Assembly (NCBI GenBank): GCA_963748105.1
Contig: CAVVHP010000024.1
Location: 1-64,000 of the forward strand
DNA: 64,000 nucleotides
Direction: 5' to 3'
DNA from: JAKAGZ01 sp963748105
GTDB lineage: Bacteria; Bacteroidota; Ignavibacteria; Ignavibacteriales; Ignavibacteriaceae
Under the pieces are notes generated by a model that searched no databases, had not been told where the DNA came from, and was given only the letters and a program-made list of their open reading frames with translations. The position numbers and the translations under genes were made by a program. Each line of letters begins with the position of its first letter. The stretch's first letter is position 1. This document shows positions 27,279 to 36,528 of this stretch, in pieces.

Positions 27279-28271
27279 CTAAATCCATCCCATTTTTTTA
27301 TACCAGTCACAGGTTCGTTTAATCCCTTCTTCAATAGTAATATTCTGACGATAGCCGAAATCCTTCATTGCCTTTGATGTGTCGCAGGTCCAATAAGGTT
27401 GAGTGATATCTTTAGCTTTTTCAATATTAAGGATTGTAGCTTTTGGTGTAAACAGGGCAAAAAACTGCGCAATAGCCATAATAATAAAAACCAGGAAATG
27501 AGGGATCTTAATTTTCATTGGTTTCTTATTTAATGCCTTTGCCGTAACTGCTCCGATTTCCTCCCAGGTGTAATATTTTTCAGAACTAATAAAGTAAACC
27601 TGGTTAATTGCATTCTCTGATTCTGCAGCCTGAATAAATCCAATTACAAGATCTTCAACGTGAATTAAACTGACTTTCTTTTCATTAAAGCCAATCTGCG
27701 TCATTAAACCTTTGTTGAAGGTCTGGAAAAAGATGAATATTTCAGCGTCTCTTTCGCCGTAAACGGCGGGAGCACGGCAAATTGTTATGGGCAGTTGCTC
27801 CATAAAAGTTTTTCCAACTTCCTCTTCAGCTAATTTACTTCTACCGTAAGTTGTTATTGGATGAGGAGGGACATTTTCATCAATAGCATCTTCACTAAAG
27901 GAAGGTCCTGCTGCTGTCTGGCTGCTTACTATCAAAAATCTCTTTAATTTATCTTTATATTCAACAGCAACTTCAAGAAGAGTCCTGGTAGTATCAACAT
28001 TCCCTTTGAAATAGCCTTCCGCTCTTTTGGCCTTTACAACGCCGGCTACGTGGTACACATATTCAGCACCTTCAAAGGCTTTTCTTAACCCATCTTTATC
28101 TAATAATCCGCAATCAAAGATTTCAACATCTTTTCCATCCAGCCATTTAAGATTACTGCTCTTCCTGGTAATGCACCGCACCCTGTAATTTTTCTTAATT
28201 AATTGATCTACAAGATGACTTCCCACAAAGCCATTTGCACCTGTTACTACCGCTATTGTATTGCTATTCAT
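27279..28271 (-). CDS. NAD-dependent epimerase/reductase, probable ceramide reductase (CerR-like)
   Basis: 330 aa extended short-chain dehydrogenase. The Rossmann motif is TGANGFVGSHL (residues 9-19) and the active-site YGRSK is near residue 143. The tail contains a hydrophobic helix (LVFIIMAIAQFFALF) suggesting membrane association. It is divergent from the serine palmitoyltransferase gene, which is followed by a GNAT-like gene. In Caulobacter and Bacteroides sphingolipid makers, a similar NAD(P)-dependent epimerase-like enzyme reduces 3-oxo-ceramide. That role here is inferred from neighbourhood; other sugar or steroid epimerase roles remain possible. Confidence 0.75.
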   Translation of the reverse strand: MNSNTIAVVTGANGFVGSHLVDQLIKKNYRVRCITRKSSNLKWLDGKDVEIFDCGLLDKDGLRKAFEGAEYVYHVAGVVKAKRAEGYFKGNVDTTRTLLEVAVEYKDKLKRFLIVSSQTAAGPSFSEDAIDENVPPHPITTYGRSKLAEEEVGKTFMEQLPITICRAPAVYGERDAEIFIFFQTFNKGLMTQIGFNEKKVSLIHVEDLVIGFIQAAESENAINQVYFISSEKYYTWEEIGAVTAKALNKKPMKIKIPHFLVFIIMAIAQFFALFTPKATILNIEKAKDITQPYWTCDTSKAMKDFGYRQNITIEEGIKRTCDWYKKMGWI

Positions 28272-28389
28272 TGATATTTTAATTTGATTTTGAAACGATT
28301 TAAGTTTAGATTCTTGGATTAAATTTAATAATTTTAAATTTACTTATAATAATAAGAAGATAAAAATAAGAGATATTTCAGGAGGATGA

Positions 28390-29580
28390 TTGGATTTATT
28401 TAAAAAGTGTCAGGACTTTACGAGGGCTGACGACATTAAGGCACTTGGATTATATCCTTACTTCCGACCAATCGAAGCAAATGAAGGTCCGGTAGTTCAA
28501 ATTGAAGGTAAAAAAGTTATAATGGCAGGCTCAAATAATTATTTGGGACTGACATCCCACCCAGAAGTGAAAGAAGCTGCAATTAAAGCTGTAGAAAAAT
28601 ATGGTACAGGCTGTTCCGGTTCCCGTTATTTAACCGGTACTCTTGATCTTCACATTGAACTTGAAGAAAAACTGGCAAAATTTTTCGGAAAAGAAAAAGT
28701 TTTGTTATTTAGTACTGGATACCAAACAGCGCAGGGAATAATCCCGACTCTCGTTCAGAGAGGTGAATATGTTATATCTGATAAAGATAACCACGCCTGT
28801 ATTGTCGCCGCAAACCTGATGGCTAAAGGTGCAACTGCAGAGATGGCCAGGTATAAACATAATGATATGAATGACCTTGAAAGAGTAATTGCCAAATTAC
28901 CTGCCGATGCCGGTAAACTAATTGTAAGTGATGGTGTTTTTAGTACAGGTGGAGAAATTGTAGACCTTCCGCACTTAAACAAAATTGCAAAGAAATATGG
29001 CGCTAGAATTTTAGTCGATGATGCCCACTCTGTTGGCGTTATTGGTAAAGGTGGAAGAGGAACTGCAAGTGAATTTAATCTTGAAGACGAAATTGATATG
29101 ACAATGGGAACCTTCAGCAAAACATTTGCCTCGCTGGGTGGTTTTGTTGCAGGAAACGAAAGAGTAATAAATTACATAAAACATTTCTCCCCGGCGCTAA
29201 TTTTCAGCGCTTCCCCGACCCCATCATCAGTTGCAGCAGCACTTGCAGCTCTTAAAATTCTTGAAAGAGAACCGGAAAGAGTTAAGCAGCTCACAGATAA
29301 TGCTGAGTATATGCGCAGCGGACTAAAAAATGCAGGCTTCACAATTATAGAAGGTAGAACAGGAATTGTTCCTGTAATTGTTGGAGATGACGAAACAGCA
29401 TTCCAGATGTGGAAAATGTTGTACGATGCAGGCGTTTTTGTGAACGTTTTCATCTCCCCCGGTGTTCCACAAGGTAGACAGATGATGAGAACCAGCTATA
29501 TGGCTACTCATAAAAAAGAACACCTGGACGAGCTGCTGAGCATTTTTACAGATGTTGGGAAAAAATTAGGTTTAATTTAG
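28390..29580 (+). CDS. spt: Serine palmitoyltransferase-type alpha-oxoamine synthase
   Basis: 396 aa PLP-dependent enzyme condensing an acyl-CoA/ACP with an amino acid. Key features: GTGCSGSRYLTGT (residues 72-84), cofactor-stacking His135 (DNHACI), D210 and H213 in VDDAHSVG, and the Schiff-base lysine K244 in TFSKTFAS. The N-terminus YPYFRPIE and the loop RYKHNDMNDLE are typical of bacterial serine palmitoyltransferases rather than glycine C-acetyltransferase (KBL). The start is TTG, with GGAGG four bases upstream; the nearby ATG is in a wrong frame. The flanking reductase and GNAT-like genes fit ceramide synthesis. Confidence 0.85.
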   Translation: MDLFKKCQDFTRADDIKALGLYPYFRPIEANEGPVVQIEGKKVIMAGSNNYLGLTSHPEVKEAAIKAVEKYGTGCSGSRYLTGTLDLHIELEEKLAKFFGKEKVLLFSTGYQTAQGIIPTLVQRGEYVISDKDNHACIVAANLMAKGATAEMARYKHNDMNDLERVIAKLPADAGKLIVSDGVFSTGGEIVDLPHLNKIAKKYGARILVDDAHSVGVIGKGGRGTASEFNLEDEIDMTMGTFSKTFASLGGFVAGNERVINYIKHFSPALIFSASPTPSSVAAALAALKILEREPERVKQLTDNAEYMRSGLKNAGFTIIEGRTGIVPVIVGDDETAFQMWKMLYDAGVFVNVFISPGVPQGRQMMRTSYMATHKKEHLDELLSIFTDVGKKLGLI

Positions 29581-29611
29581 GACAATGTTTTTATAATCAA
29601 ATTCATATGAA

Positions 29612-29638
29612 GCCCCGCTAAATGCGGGACTTTTTTTA
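29612..29638 (+). terminator. Rho-independent terminator after the serine palmitoyltransferase gene
   Basis: Hairpin CCCGC-TAAAT-GCGGG followed by seven T residues. It lies before the GNAT-like gene, so the latter may rely on read-through or its own promoter. Confidence 0.75.
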
Positions 29639-29652
29639 TCAAGGGTATCATT

Positions 29653-30774
29653 ATGAGTGAAATAAAAATCAGGACAGTAAATTCAAAAAAAGATCTGATG
29701 ACGTTTATTAAATTCCCCTGGAAAATTTACAAGGATGATCCTAACTGGGTTCCTCCCCTTCTGATGGATAAAAAGAAAATTATGAACAAAGAAAAGAATC
29801 CTTTTTTCCAGCACGCGGAAGCCGAATATTTTCTTGCAGAACGTGATGGTGAATTGGTCGGTAGAATTGCAGCCATAAAAAACGACCTTCACAATAAATA
29901 CCACAACGATAACGTTGGGTTTTTCGGATTTTTTGAATGCATCAACGATCAGCAGGTGGCTGATAAATTATTCGATACTGCCAGAGATTGGTTGAAAGCA
30001 AAAGGTTTTTCACAGATGCGCGGTCCCGCGAATCCGTCAAGTAATGACGAATATGCCATGCTGCTGGAAGGATTTGACGACCCACCGAGATTGCTGATGA
30101 CATACAACCCGAAATATTACCTTGATCTATGCGAAAATTACGGCCTTAAAAAAGCAAAAGACCTTTATGCCTATAAGCTTGAAAACAAGAAAGTAATGGG
30201 CTCAGAGAAATTGAAGCGTGTTGCTGAAATTGCGAAAAAGCGTTCCGGCATAAAAGTAACACAGCTCGATATGAAAAATTTTGACAAGGAGCTTGAGAAA
30301 GTAAAATATGTCTACAATAAAGCTTGGGCTCCCAACTGGGGATTCATTCCTATGACTGATGCGGAACTGGACGCGATGGCTAAAGACCTGAAACCGCTCG
30401 TTGAGCCTTCCCTGGTTTTGTTCGGGGAAATTAAAGGCGAGCTTGTTGGGTTCGCCCTTGTAATGCTTGACTACAATTATATTTTCAAACAAATAAACGG
30501 CAGATTATTTCCGTTTGGGTTTTTGAAACTATTTACTCAAAAGAAAAAAATTAAATGGTCAAGGATAATAACCCTGGGGATCATTCCTGAATTCCAAAAA
30601 AAAGGACTGGACGCCGTATTTTACTGGGATATTGTAAACCGTGCCCATAAAATAGGTATTGATCTCGGGGAAGCGAGCTGGATTCTTGAAGATAACGAAA
30701 TGATGAATCGTGGTGCGGAAGTTATGAACGGTGAAATTTATAAAAAATACAGGGTATATGAAAAAGACATATAA
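29653..30774 (+). CDS. GNAT-like acyltransferase, candidate bacterial ceramide synthase
   Basis: 373 aa, cytoplasmic. Features include FIKFPWKIYKDDPNWVPPL near the start, a GNAT-like half with AEYFLAERDGELVGRIAAI, GPANPSSNDEYAMLLEGFD and a second half with LGIIPEFQKKGLDAVFY and ASWILEDNEMMNRGAEVM. The protein resembles the GNAT-like N-acyltransferases that sit beside serine palmitoyltransferase in sphingolipid-making bacteria and add the second acyl chain (bCerS). The assignment is from family resemblance and position; a different amine acyl acceptor is possible. Confidence 0.65.
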   Translation: MSEIKIRTVNSKKDLMTFIKFPWKIYKDDPNWVPPLLMDKKKIMNKEKNPFFQHAEAEYFLAERDGELVGRIAAIKNDLHNKYHNDNVGFFGFFECINDQQVADKLFDTARDWLKAKGFSQMRGPANPSSNDEYAMLLEGFDDPPRLLMTYNPKYYLDLCENYGLKKAKDLYAYKLENKKVMGSEKLKRVAEIAKKRSGIKVTQLDMKNFDKELEKVKYVYNKAWAPNWGFIPMTDAELDAMAKDLKPLVEPSLVLFGEIKGELVGFALVMLDYNYIFKQINGRLFPFGFLKLFTQKKKIKWSRIITLGIIPEFQKKGLDAVFYWDIVNRAHKIGIDLGEASWILEDNEMMNRGAEVMNGEIYKKYRVYEKDI

Positions 30775-32764
30775 TCTTTTTGCTTTTTTAATATTACTTG
30801 TAACTACTCCAATTTTTGCGCAGTACACTTCCAATGATACTGCGCTTGTAAAAACTACCTTCGAAAGAAATTTTGACAAAGTAATTGTCAATAATTACCT
30901 GCATTCAAATTCGCTCCAAAAGATTAATGCTGCATTATTAAGCATTGCACAAAGCGAGGACACATCTTTTATTCTCGAAATTCTGAAGTTAGATTTTACA
31001 AAGAATGCAAAGTTTATTTGTTTTTCTCTCGGGCAACTTGGTCCAAACAGTTCTGCAACTGACTACCTTTTCTCAAAATTAAATAATAGTCCTACACCAG
31101 ACAGCATAAAATATTTTATTATTAAAGCTCTTTGCAAAACAGGCAATAATAATGATTTCAAATCTTTAGAAAAGAGATATAAAGATGCTGATGGAAATGG
31201 TTTCGGCGGAATTTCAATTGGAGTTTATGATTTATATGCACGTAAAGTAATAACTAAAGAAGAGGCAAAGTTAATTCTTCACAGAGAATTAACCGGATTG
31301 GGAATATCAACTCAAAGAAAATCTCAGGCAGCTTTTGCAATTGCCAGGCTTGGATTATCAGATTACTTCAAAAAGGACATTTACAAATTATTGGCAAACA
31401 ATTTTCATAATTATGACAAAAGCTACGATAATCTTATACTTGCTCAGTATCTAGTTAATAATTTAAGAAGAGCGAAATACGTTCCTTTTGGACTACCATT
31501 TTTTCGTAAACTTTTATCCGCGAAAAGATCACTTATCAGAAATGAAGCTGCTTCTTTTCTAATAAATTTTCCATTTAAAACAAAACAGGAGCTAAATAGT
31601 TACTTTGAGTTTTTCAGAGATAACAACGCAAATGTAACGAGACAAGCTGCCATTTCATTGAAAGGAATTTCTGTACCGGGGGAATTGACAAAGATACTAA
31701 GACAAATAATTGAGGAACTAATATTAAAGAAATCTTTGTCGGCTAACACACGTGGAGAATTGCTTTTAAGTTACCAGCAATTATTTAAGATTAAGTTTGA
31801 TGACTTATTAAAAGATTACCAAAATGTAATTGACCCGGAATTTATTTACAGGGCAGCTTCTGCTAATCCGAAATCGGAATCTGCATATAATTATTTGACA
31901 GAAAAATTTGATTCAGTTGAAGGGAAAGAAAAGAACGATGTAATATCAGCAATTATAAATTTCAAAGAATTTTCAGGCAATTTAAAATTCAAAGATATAA
32001 TTTTCTCATCGCTATGCTCTAATTCCCCTGTTCTAATCTCCATGGCAATTTATGGAATTGATTCTACTTTTATTGCAAATTATAAGAGAGAGTTGGAGAA
32101 AGTACTCTCATCAGTTGTCTCCAGATATATGAACGATCCCAATTTTTATGAAAGTGTTCAGGCAGCTGCCGATCTTTCGAAGTTACTCAATAAAAATTTT
32201 AATCTGGATATTTTAAGAAAACTGCAGCATTCTGATGTTTATGCCCTTCGTAAATATGCTGATGAAAAGCTTGGTATTGAGTTTGGTAGTTCAAATAAGG
32301 ATGAAAAATTATTTAGGGAACTTTGGAGCTATTCATTTAAATACAAATCGGCAGAAGTCGTAACTGAAAAAGGAAAGTTTACAATTAAATTTACCCGGGG
32401 TTATGCACCAATTTCAGCAGGCAATTTCAGCTATTTAGCCTCAAAACATTTTTTTGATGGAATAATTTTTCACCGGGTAGTTCCCGCATTTGTAATTCAG
32501 GGTGGTGATCCAACCGGTACCGGATGGGGCGGCCCGGAGTATAGCATAGTTTCAGAATTTTCCCCTCTTCATTATTCAATTAGTGCTGTTGGAATGGCCA
32601 GTGCAGGAAAAGACTCAGAAGGCTCTCAATGGTTTGTAACAACGGGTGATTTCCCTCATCTTGACGGCAGGTACACAATTTTCGGATACGTGACTGATGG
32701 GATGAAAGTTGTAAATAGAATAGATCAAAATGATAAGATAGTATCAGTCAATTTATCTTATTGA
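30758..32764 (+). CDS. Exported HEAT-repeat protein with C-terminal cyclophilin domain
   Basis: 668 aa from the ATG at 30758 (signal peptide NLFAFLILLVTTPIFAQ); an upstream ATG at 30731 gives an unlikely N-terminus. Residues of about 40-510 are helical HEAT-like repeats (LLSAKRSLIRNEAASFLINF, ANVTRQAAISLKGI). The C-terminus is a peptidyl-prolyl isomerase of the cyclophilin type: FDGIIFHRVVPAFVIQGGDPTGTG, AGKDSEGSQWFVTTG and HLDGRYTIFGYV. Predicted periplasmic folding factor. The start overlaps the end of the GNAT-like gene. Confidence 0.83.
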   Translation: MKKTYNLFAFLILLVTTPIFAQYTSNDTALVKTTFERNFDKVIVNNYLHSNSLQKINAALLSIAQSEDTSFILEILKLDFTKNAKFICFSLGQLGPNSSATDYLFSKLNNSPTPDSIKYFIIKALCKTGNNNDFKSLEKRYKDADGNGFGGISIGVYDLYARKVITKEEAKLILHRELTGLGISTQRKSQAAFAIARLGLSDYFKKDIYKLLANNFHNYDKSYDNLILAQYLVNNLRRAKYVPFGLPFFRKLLSAKRSLIRNEAASFLINFPFKTKQELNSYFEFFRDNNANVTRQAAISLKGISVPGELTKILRQIIEELILKKSLSANTRGELLLSYQQLFKIKFDDLLKDYQNVIDPEFIYRAASANPKSESAYNYLTEKFDSVEGKEKNDVISAIINFKEFSGNLKFKDIIFSSLCSNSPVLISMAIYGIDSTFIANYKRELEKVLSSVVSRYMNDPNFYESVQAAADLSKLLNKNFNLDILRKLQHSDVYALRKYADEKLGIEFGSSNKDEKLFRELWSYSFKYKSAEVVTEKGKFTIKFTRGYAPISAGNFSYLASKHFFDGIIFHRVVPAFVIQGGDPTGTGWGGPEYSIVSEFSPLHYSISAVGMASAGKDSEGSQWFVTTGDFPHLDGRYTIFGYVTDGMKVVNRIDQNDKIVSVNLSY

Positions 32765-33636
32765 TTTATTGCTTCATTATATTTTGCTGCGTGTGCCGGA
32801 TCAATTTTCGTTAATATTCTGAAAACATCATACTTCTCCGGATAATCTTTTAACCGGTCAATTATCTCTTCATTTTTTGCATTAAAAAAAGTTTTCATCA
32901 AAACACTATTCAGATCGATTTTATTTTTAATGTCATCAATCGCCTTTACAAGTTTAACAATGTACTTCTGTCCAAGGACCTTATTCAGACTATAAACATC
33001 AATGCCATAATAATATTCAAATTCTGCTTCTCTGAAAGGTCTGTATGAATCATTCGTTAATTCCTCAACCAGTCTTCTCCTGTTATATGAGCTTCCTGAT
33101 AAAGTCCACCCAGATGAAAAAGTACTTGTCGCACCAAAATTGGCAATTCCAAGTGCCTTGGAAAAATAAGTAGTTCCCCCAAGCTCTTCATAGGAATCCA
33201 GATCAAGTCCAATTATTAAGTTTGCATAAAAATCCAAGAAACTGGTGAGCGGATCAAAGTTTGCCTGGTTAGAATAAAGAGCCTGTCCTTTTTGATAAGT
33301 AAAGCTCCAGCTGTTATCACTAACGCGCAACATCAGAGATTTATCAGAAAGATTATAAATATCCCTTTGGCTTGTAATAGCAACCTGCGCCTGGTAATTA
33401 GCATCGTTTGCGGAAGTAAAAAAGATATCATACGTGCAATTTATTTTCGGGCCTTCCCAATCATCTCCAACAAATCTCGTTTTATTCAGATAATCTTCTA
33501 CTACATTTTTAAAATCTGAAAGCCTGTCCTGGAAAGCCACCGGCACATTATCCATGTTAACAGTTACCGTACAATTTAATTCCTGTGCAAAATTTACAGT
33601 TGTAAAAAACAAGATGGCTATCAAAATTATTTTCAT
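32758..33636 (-). CDS. DUF4835 protein (PorD-like, type IX secretion related)
   Basis: 292 aa with signal peptide IILIAILFFTTVNFAQ. It begins ELNCTVTVNMDNVP, which is typical of the family, and contains NCTYDIFFTSAND, QANFDPLTSFLDFYANLIIGLDLDSYEELGG and RPFREAEFEYYYGID. DUF4835 proteins belong to the Bacteroidetes/Ignavibacteria envelope repertoire and have been linked to type IX secretion under the name PorD. Convergent with the HEAT-cyclophilin gene, overlapping it by 7 bases. Confidence 0.75.
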   Translation of the reverse strand: MKIILIAILFFTTVNFAQELNCTVTVNMDNVPVAFQDRLSDFKNVVEDYLNKTRFVGDDWEGPKINCTYDIFFTSANDANYQAQVAITSQRDIYNLSDKSLMLRVSDNSWSFTYQKGQALYSNQANFDPLTSFLDFYANLIIGLDLDSYEELGGTTYFSKALGIANFGATSTFSSGWTLSGSSYNRRRLVEELTNDSYRPFREAEFEYYYGIDVYSLNKVLGQKYIVKLVKAIDDIKNKIDLNSVLMKTFFNAKNEEIIDRLKDYPEKYDVFRILTKIDPAHAAKYNEAINQ

Positions 33637-33722
33637 TAAAAGTCTCTATTTTTTATTTTTTTTGTTGATTTAATATATGAATTTCAATATTATCTAACAA
33701 TCCACGAAATTAAGGGGAGCCT

Positions 33723-34526
33723 ATGAAAGTCCTTATTTTCATTTTATTAGCCGCAGAATTAAGTTTATCTCAACAGAATCCGGGTGCAAAACAAATTGCG
33801 TTATCAAATTCTGATATTGCTGTCAGTGATAATGCCTTCGCTTTATTCAGCAACCCTGCCGGACTTGGTCAGCTTAAATGGAGAGAAATTGGTGCCTTTT
33901 ATTCCCCCTCTCCTTTTGGCTTATCAGAACTTTCAAACGCATATGCCGCTTATAATGAACCATTTGGGTTTGGTTCTATTGCAATAGGGGCAATGACCTA
34001 TGGTTTTGAACTTTACCGGGAAAATAAATTAACTCTTGGAGTCTCATATTTATATGGGAATAATTTTTACCTTGGTGCAGCAATCAACTATCAGAATGTC
34101 TCGATTAAAAAATATGAGAGTAAAAACACATTTATTTTTGATTTCGGATTCCTGGTTATTCTTCCGGGACATTTACACCTGGGTTTTTCTTATAAAAACA
34201 TCACCAGAAATTCCTTCGGTTTAAATACAGATGAACTTCCTGTTACTTTCCAAACGGGAGTCAGTTATCAGCCTATCGATAATTTAAATTTTTCACTTGC
34301 AGTAGAAAAAGATATCCGCTACAAAGCATCTCCTTCATTTGGTATAGATTATCGAATAATAGAAAATGTAGCAATCAGAAGTGGAATTTCAACAGAGCCT
34401 TCAAAATATTCCTTTGGTATTGGAATTTTTTATTCGATAATAAATTTCAACTATGCAGTTTTCACTCACCAGGAGCTTGGTCTGACGCACCAGGCAGATA
34501 TAATCTTTTCATTTGGTAAAAAATAA
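33723..34526 (+). CDS. Outer-membrane beta-barrel protein (PorV/PorQ/FadL-like)
   Basis: 267 aa. The signal peptide VLIFILLAAELSLSQ is followed by the start typical of the PorV/PorQ group: GAKQIALSNSDIAVSDNAFALFSNPAGLGQ. The rest is a series of amphipathic strands ending in the aromatic-rich ADIIFSFGKK. Members help release or display type IX secreted proteins. It is 12 bases before the HHH/barrel gene, so the two are probably co-transcribed. Confidence 0.7.
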   Translation: MKVLIFILLAAELSLSQQNPGAKQIALSNSDIAVSDNAFALFSNPAGLGQLKWREIGAFYSPSPFGLSELSNAYAAYNEPFGFGSIAIGAMTYGFELYRENKLTLGVSYLYGNNFYLGAAINYQNVSIKKYESKNTFIFDFGFLVILPGHLHLGFSYKNITRNSFGLNTDELPVTFQTGVSYQPIDNLNFSLAVEKDIRYKASPSFGIDYRIIENVAIRSGISTEPSKYSFGIGIFYSIINFNYAVFTHQELGLTHQADIIFSFGKK

Positions 34527-34538
34527 TAAGAACTGAGA

Positions 34539-36527
34539 ATGGGTAATTTTAGAATAATTGTAAAACATTTATTTATAATAATTTTTCTTCTATCAAATAT
34601 TATTTATGCGCAAATTGATTCTCTTGAAAATAAAAATGATGATTTAATCCAGGATATACTGGATGAATCTCAAACTGACGCAACGGATGAGGGAGTAATT
34701 GATTTAATAGAAGAGCTGAGAGCAAATCCTGTCGATTTGAATAAAACTGATCTAACTGAACTTCAAAAAATACCTGGTTTAAGCTTTTCAGATGCATCAG
34801 CAATTATTAATTATCGGAATAAACATGGAAAGTTTTTTTCTGTTGGAGAAATGCACCTGGCAGGGATTTCCCAAAAGGTATTTGAAAATATTTCCCCTTT
34901 CCTAGCAGTAAATTTTAGTAACATAATTAAAACCAAACAAAACAAATTTATTTCGCATTTGGAGCTAAGAAACAGAATAATTACTGATCTTCAAAAAGAT
35001 GAAGGATTTATCGACCATAAATTCGCCGGGAATAATCTTCACACCTACACGCGATTGAAAGCAGAATTTGGCGAAACTGTAAAGGCCGGATTTCTTTTAG
35101 ATAAAGATCCCGGTGAGAAATATTATAATGATTTGACATCCGGATATATTTCTACTAAAGGCATGGGCATATTTAATAAAATTATCCTGGGTGACTATTC
35201 AGTCCAGTTTGGCCAGGGCCTGTCGATCTGGTCAGCTTATTCTTTTTCAAAAAGTTCAAATGCAATTTACCCGGTAAAAAAGAATCCAAATTATTTGAAA
35301 GAATATTCAAGCTCTGATGAAAACCGCTTTCTAAGAGGAATATCTTCCCAACTCGGATTCGGAGCTTTTTCTTTAACTACATTTTTCTCGCAGAATAAAT
35401 TTGATGCATCTCTAGATCCATTAAATTCAGAAATAGTTTCTACTCCATTGGATGGACTACATAGAACAAACAATGAAATCAAAAAGAAAAATTCTTCATC
35501 AGAGAAAATTCTCGGGGCAATTCTGGATTTCACAAAAAAAGATAAATATCATTTTGGCTTTCTTTATTATAATTCTACTTTTAAAAATAATTTTGAAATG
35601 GGAAATATTTACGATCTTTCGGGCAATAGTTTTCACAACTATTCAATTTCCTATGATATTTACATTGGGAAAATTAACCTGTCAGGTGAACATTCATTTA
35701 ATGAGAAATCTTTAGCCTCTATTATTAACATCGAGTTTGCATTCAGTAAAAGAATTACTTTCATAACTTCTCTAAGAAACTACCCAAGGAATTATTATAA
35801 TTTACACTCACGCGGAATTGGAGAAAGCTCAAACACTCAAAATGAATTTGGGATTTATAATGGTATAAGATGGAGAACTGACCCAGGGATTTTTAATTTT
35901 TATTTCGATCAATTTAAATTTCCTTTTAGTACCTATTATAATCCTCTCCCCTCTTCAGGTAACGAACTCTCCTTAGATTTTCTTTCCTCAAAATTCAGCA
36001 ACTCCCGTATACATTTTAGAATTAAGCATGAAAACAAGGAAACAGGCGTAGATTATAATGGGAGTATTAAACTTTTTAAGAGAATTAAATCTACTGCAAG
36101 ATTAGAATTGATATACTATCCTGATAAAAGGACCCGGTTAAAAACAAGGCTCGAGCTCAGTCGATACCGGATAAAAGCTATCAACCAAAAAGAAGACGGG
36201 CTTTTAATTTTTCAGGATGCCCGGTTTAATATCCAAAACAATATTGATTTTTCAGGAAGAATAATTTTTTTCAGGACGGATTCATTTAATACGGCAATTT
36301 ATGAATTTGAGAATGATCTCGATGGAATGTTTTCTCTTTACGGTTTATACAAAGAAGGGATAAGGTGGTATACTATGGTAAAAATAAATCTACCATGGCA
36401 CCTACTTTTTTCAATAAAATATTCAGAAACTTACAAGCCGGAGGAAATGGCATTGGGCAGTGGGTATTCAAAAATTAGCGGAAATTTAGATAACCGTGTA
36501 AGCATTCAACTGGAATTAAATATCTAA
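34539..36527 (+). CDS. Helix-hairpin-helix domain plus outer-membrane barrel protein
   Basis: 662 aa. Signal peptide LFIIIFLLSNIIYAQ. A ComEA-like double helix-hairpin-helix module occupies about residues 50-125 (NPVDLNKTDLTELQKIPGLSFSDASAIINYRNKHGKF). The remaining 520 residues alternate in hydrophobicity as in a large outer-membrane barrel (KIILGDYSVQFGQGLSIWSAYSFSKSS) and end SIQLELNI. This architecture is recurrent but uncharacterised in FCB bacteria. A role in DNA binding at the surface is possible but unproven. Confidence 0.75.
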   Translation: MGNFRIIVKHLFIIIFLLSNIIYAQIDSLENKNDDLIQDILDESQTDATDEGVIDLIEELRANPVDLNKTDLTELQKIPGLSFSDASAIINYRNKHGKFFSVGEMHLAGISQKVFENISPFLAVNFSNIIKTKQNKFISHLELRNRIITDLQKDEGFIDHKFAGNNLHTYTRLKAEFGETVKAGFLLDKDPGEKYYNDLTSGYISTKGMGIFNKIILGDYSVQFGQGLSIWSAYSFSKSSNAIYPVKKNPNYLKEYSSSDENRFLRGISSQLGFGAFSLTTFFSQNKFDASLDPLNSEIVSTPLDGLHRTNNEIKKKNSSSEKILGAILDFTKKDKYHFGFLYYNSTFKNNFEMGNIYDLSGNSFHNYSISYDIYIGKINLSGEHSFNEKSLASIINIEFAFSKRITFITSLRNYPRNYYNLHSRGIGESSNTQNEFGIYNGIRWRTDPGIFNFYFDQFKFPFSTYYNPLPSSGNELSLDFLSSKFSNSRIHFRIKHENKETGVDYNGSIKLFKRIKSTARLELIYYPDKRTRLKTRLELSRYRIKAINQKEDGLLIFQDARFNIQNNIDFSGRIIFFRTDSFNTAIYEFENDLDGMFSLYGLYKEGIRWYTMVKINLPWHLLFSIKYSETYKPEEMALGSGYSKISGNLDNRVSIQLELNI

Positions 36528-36528
36528 T

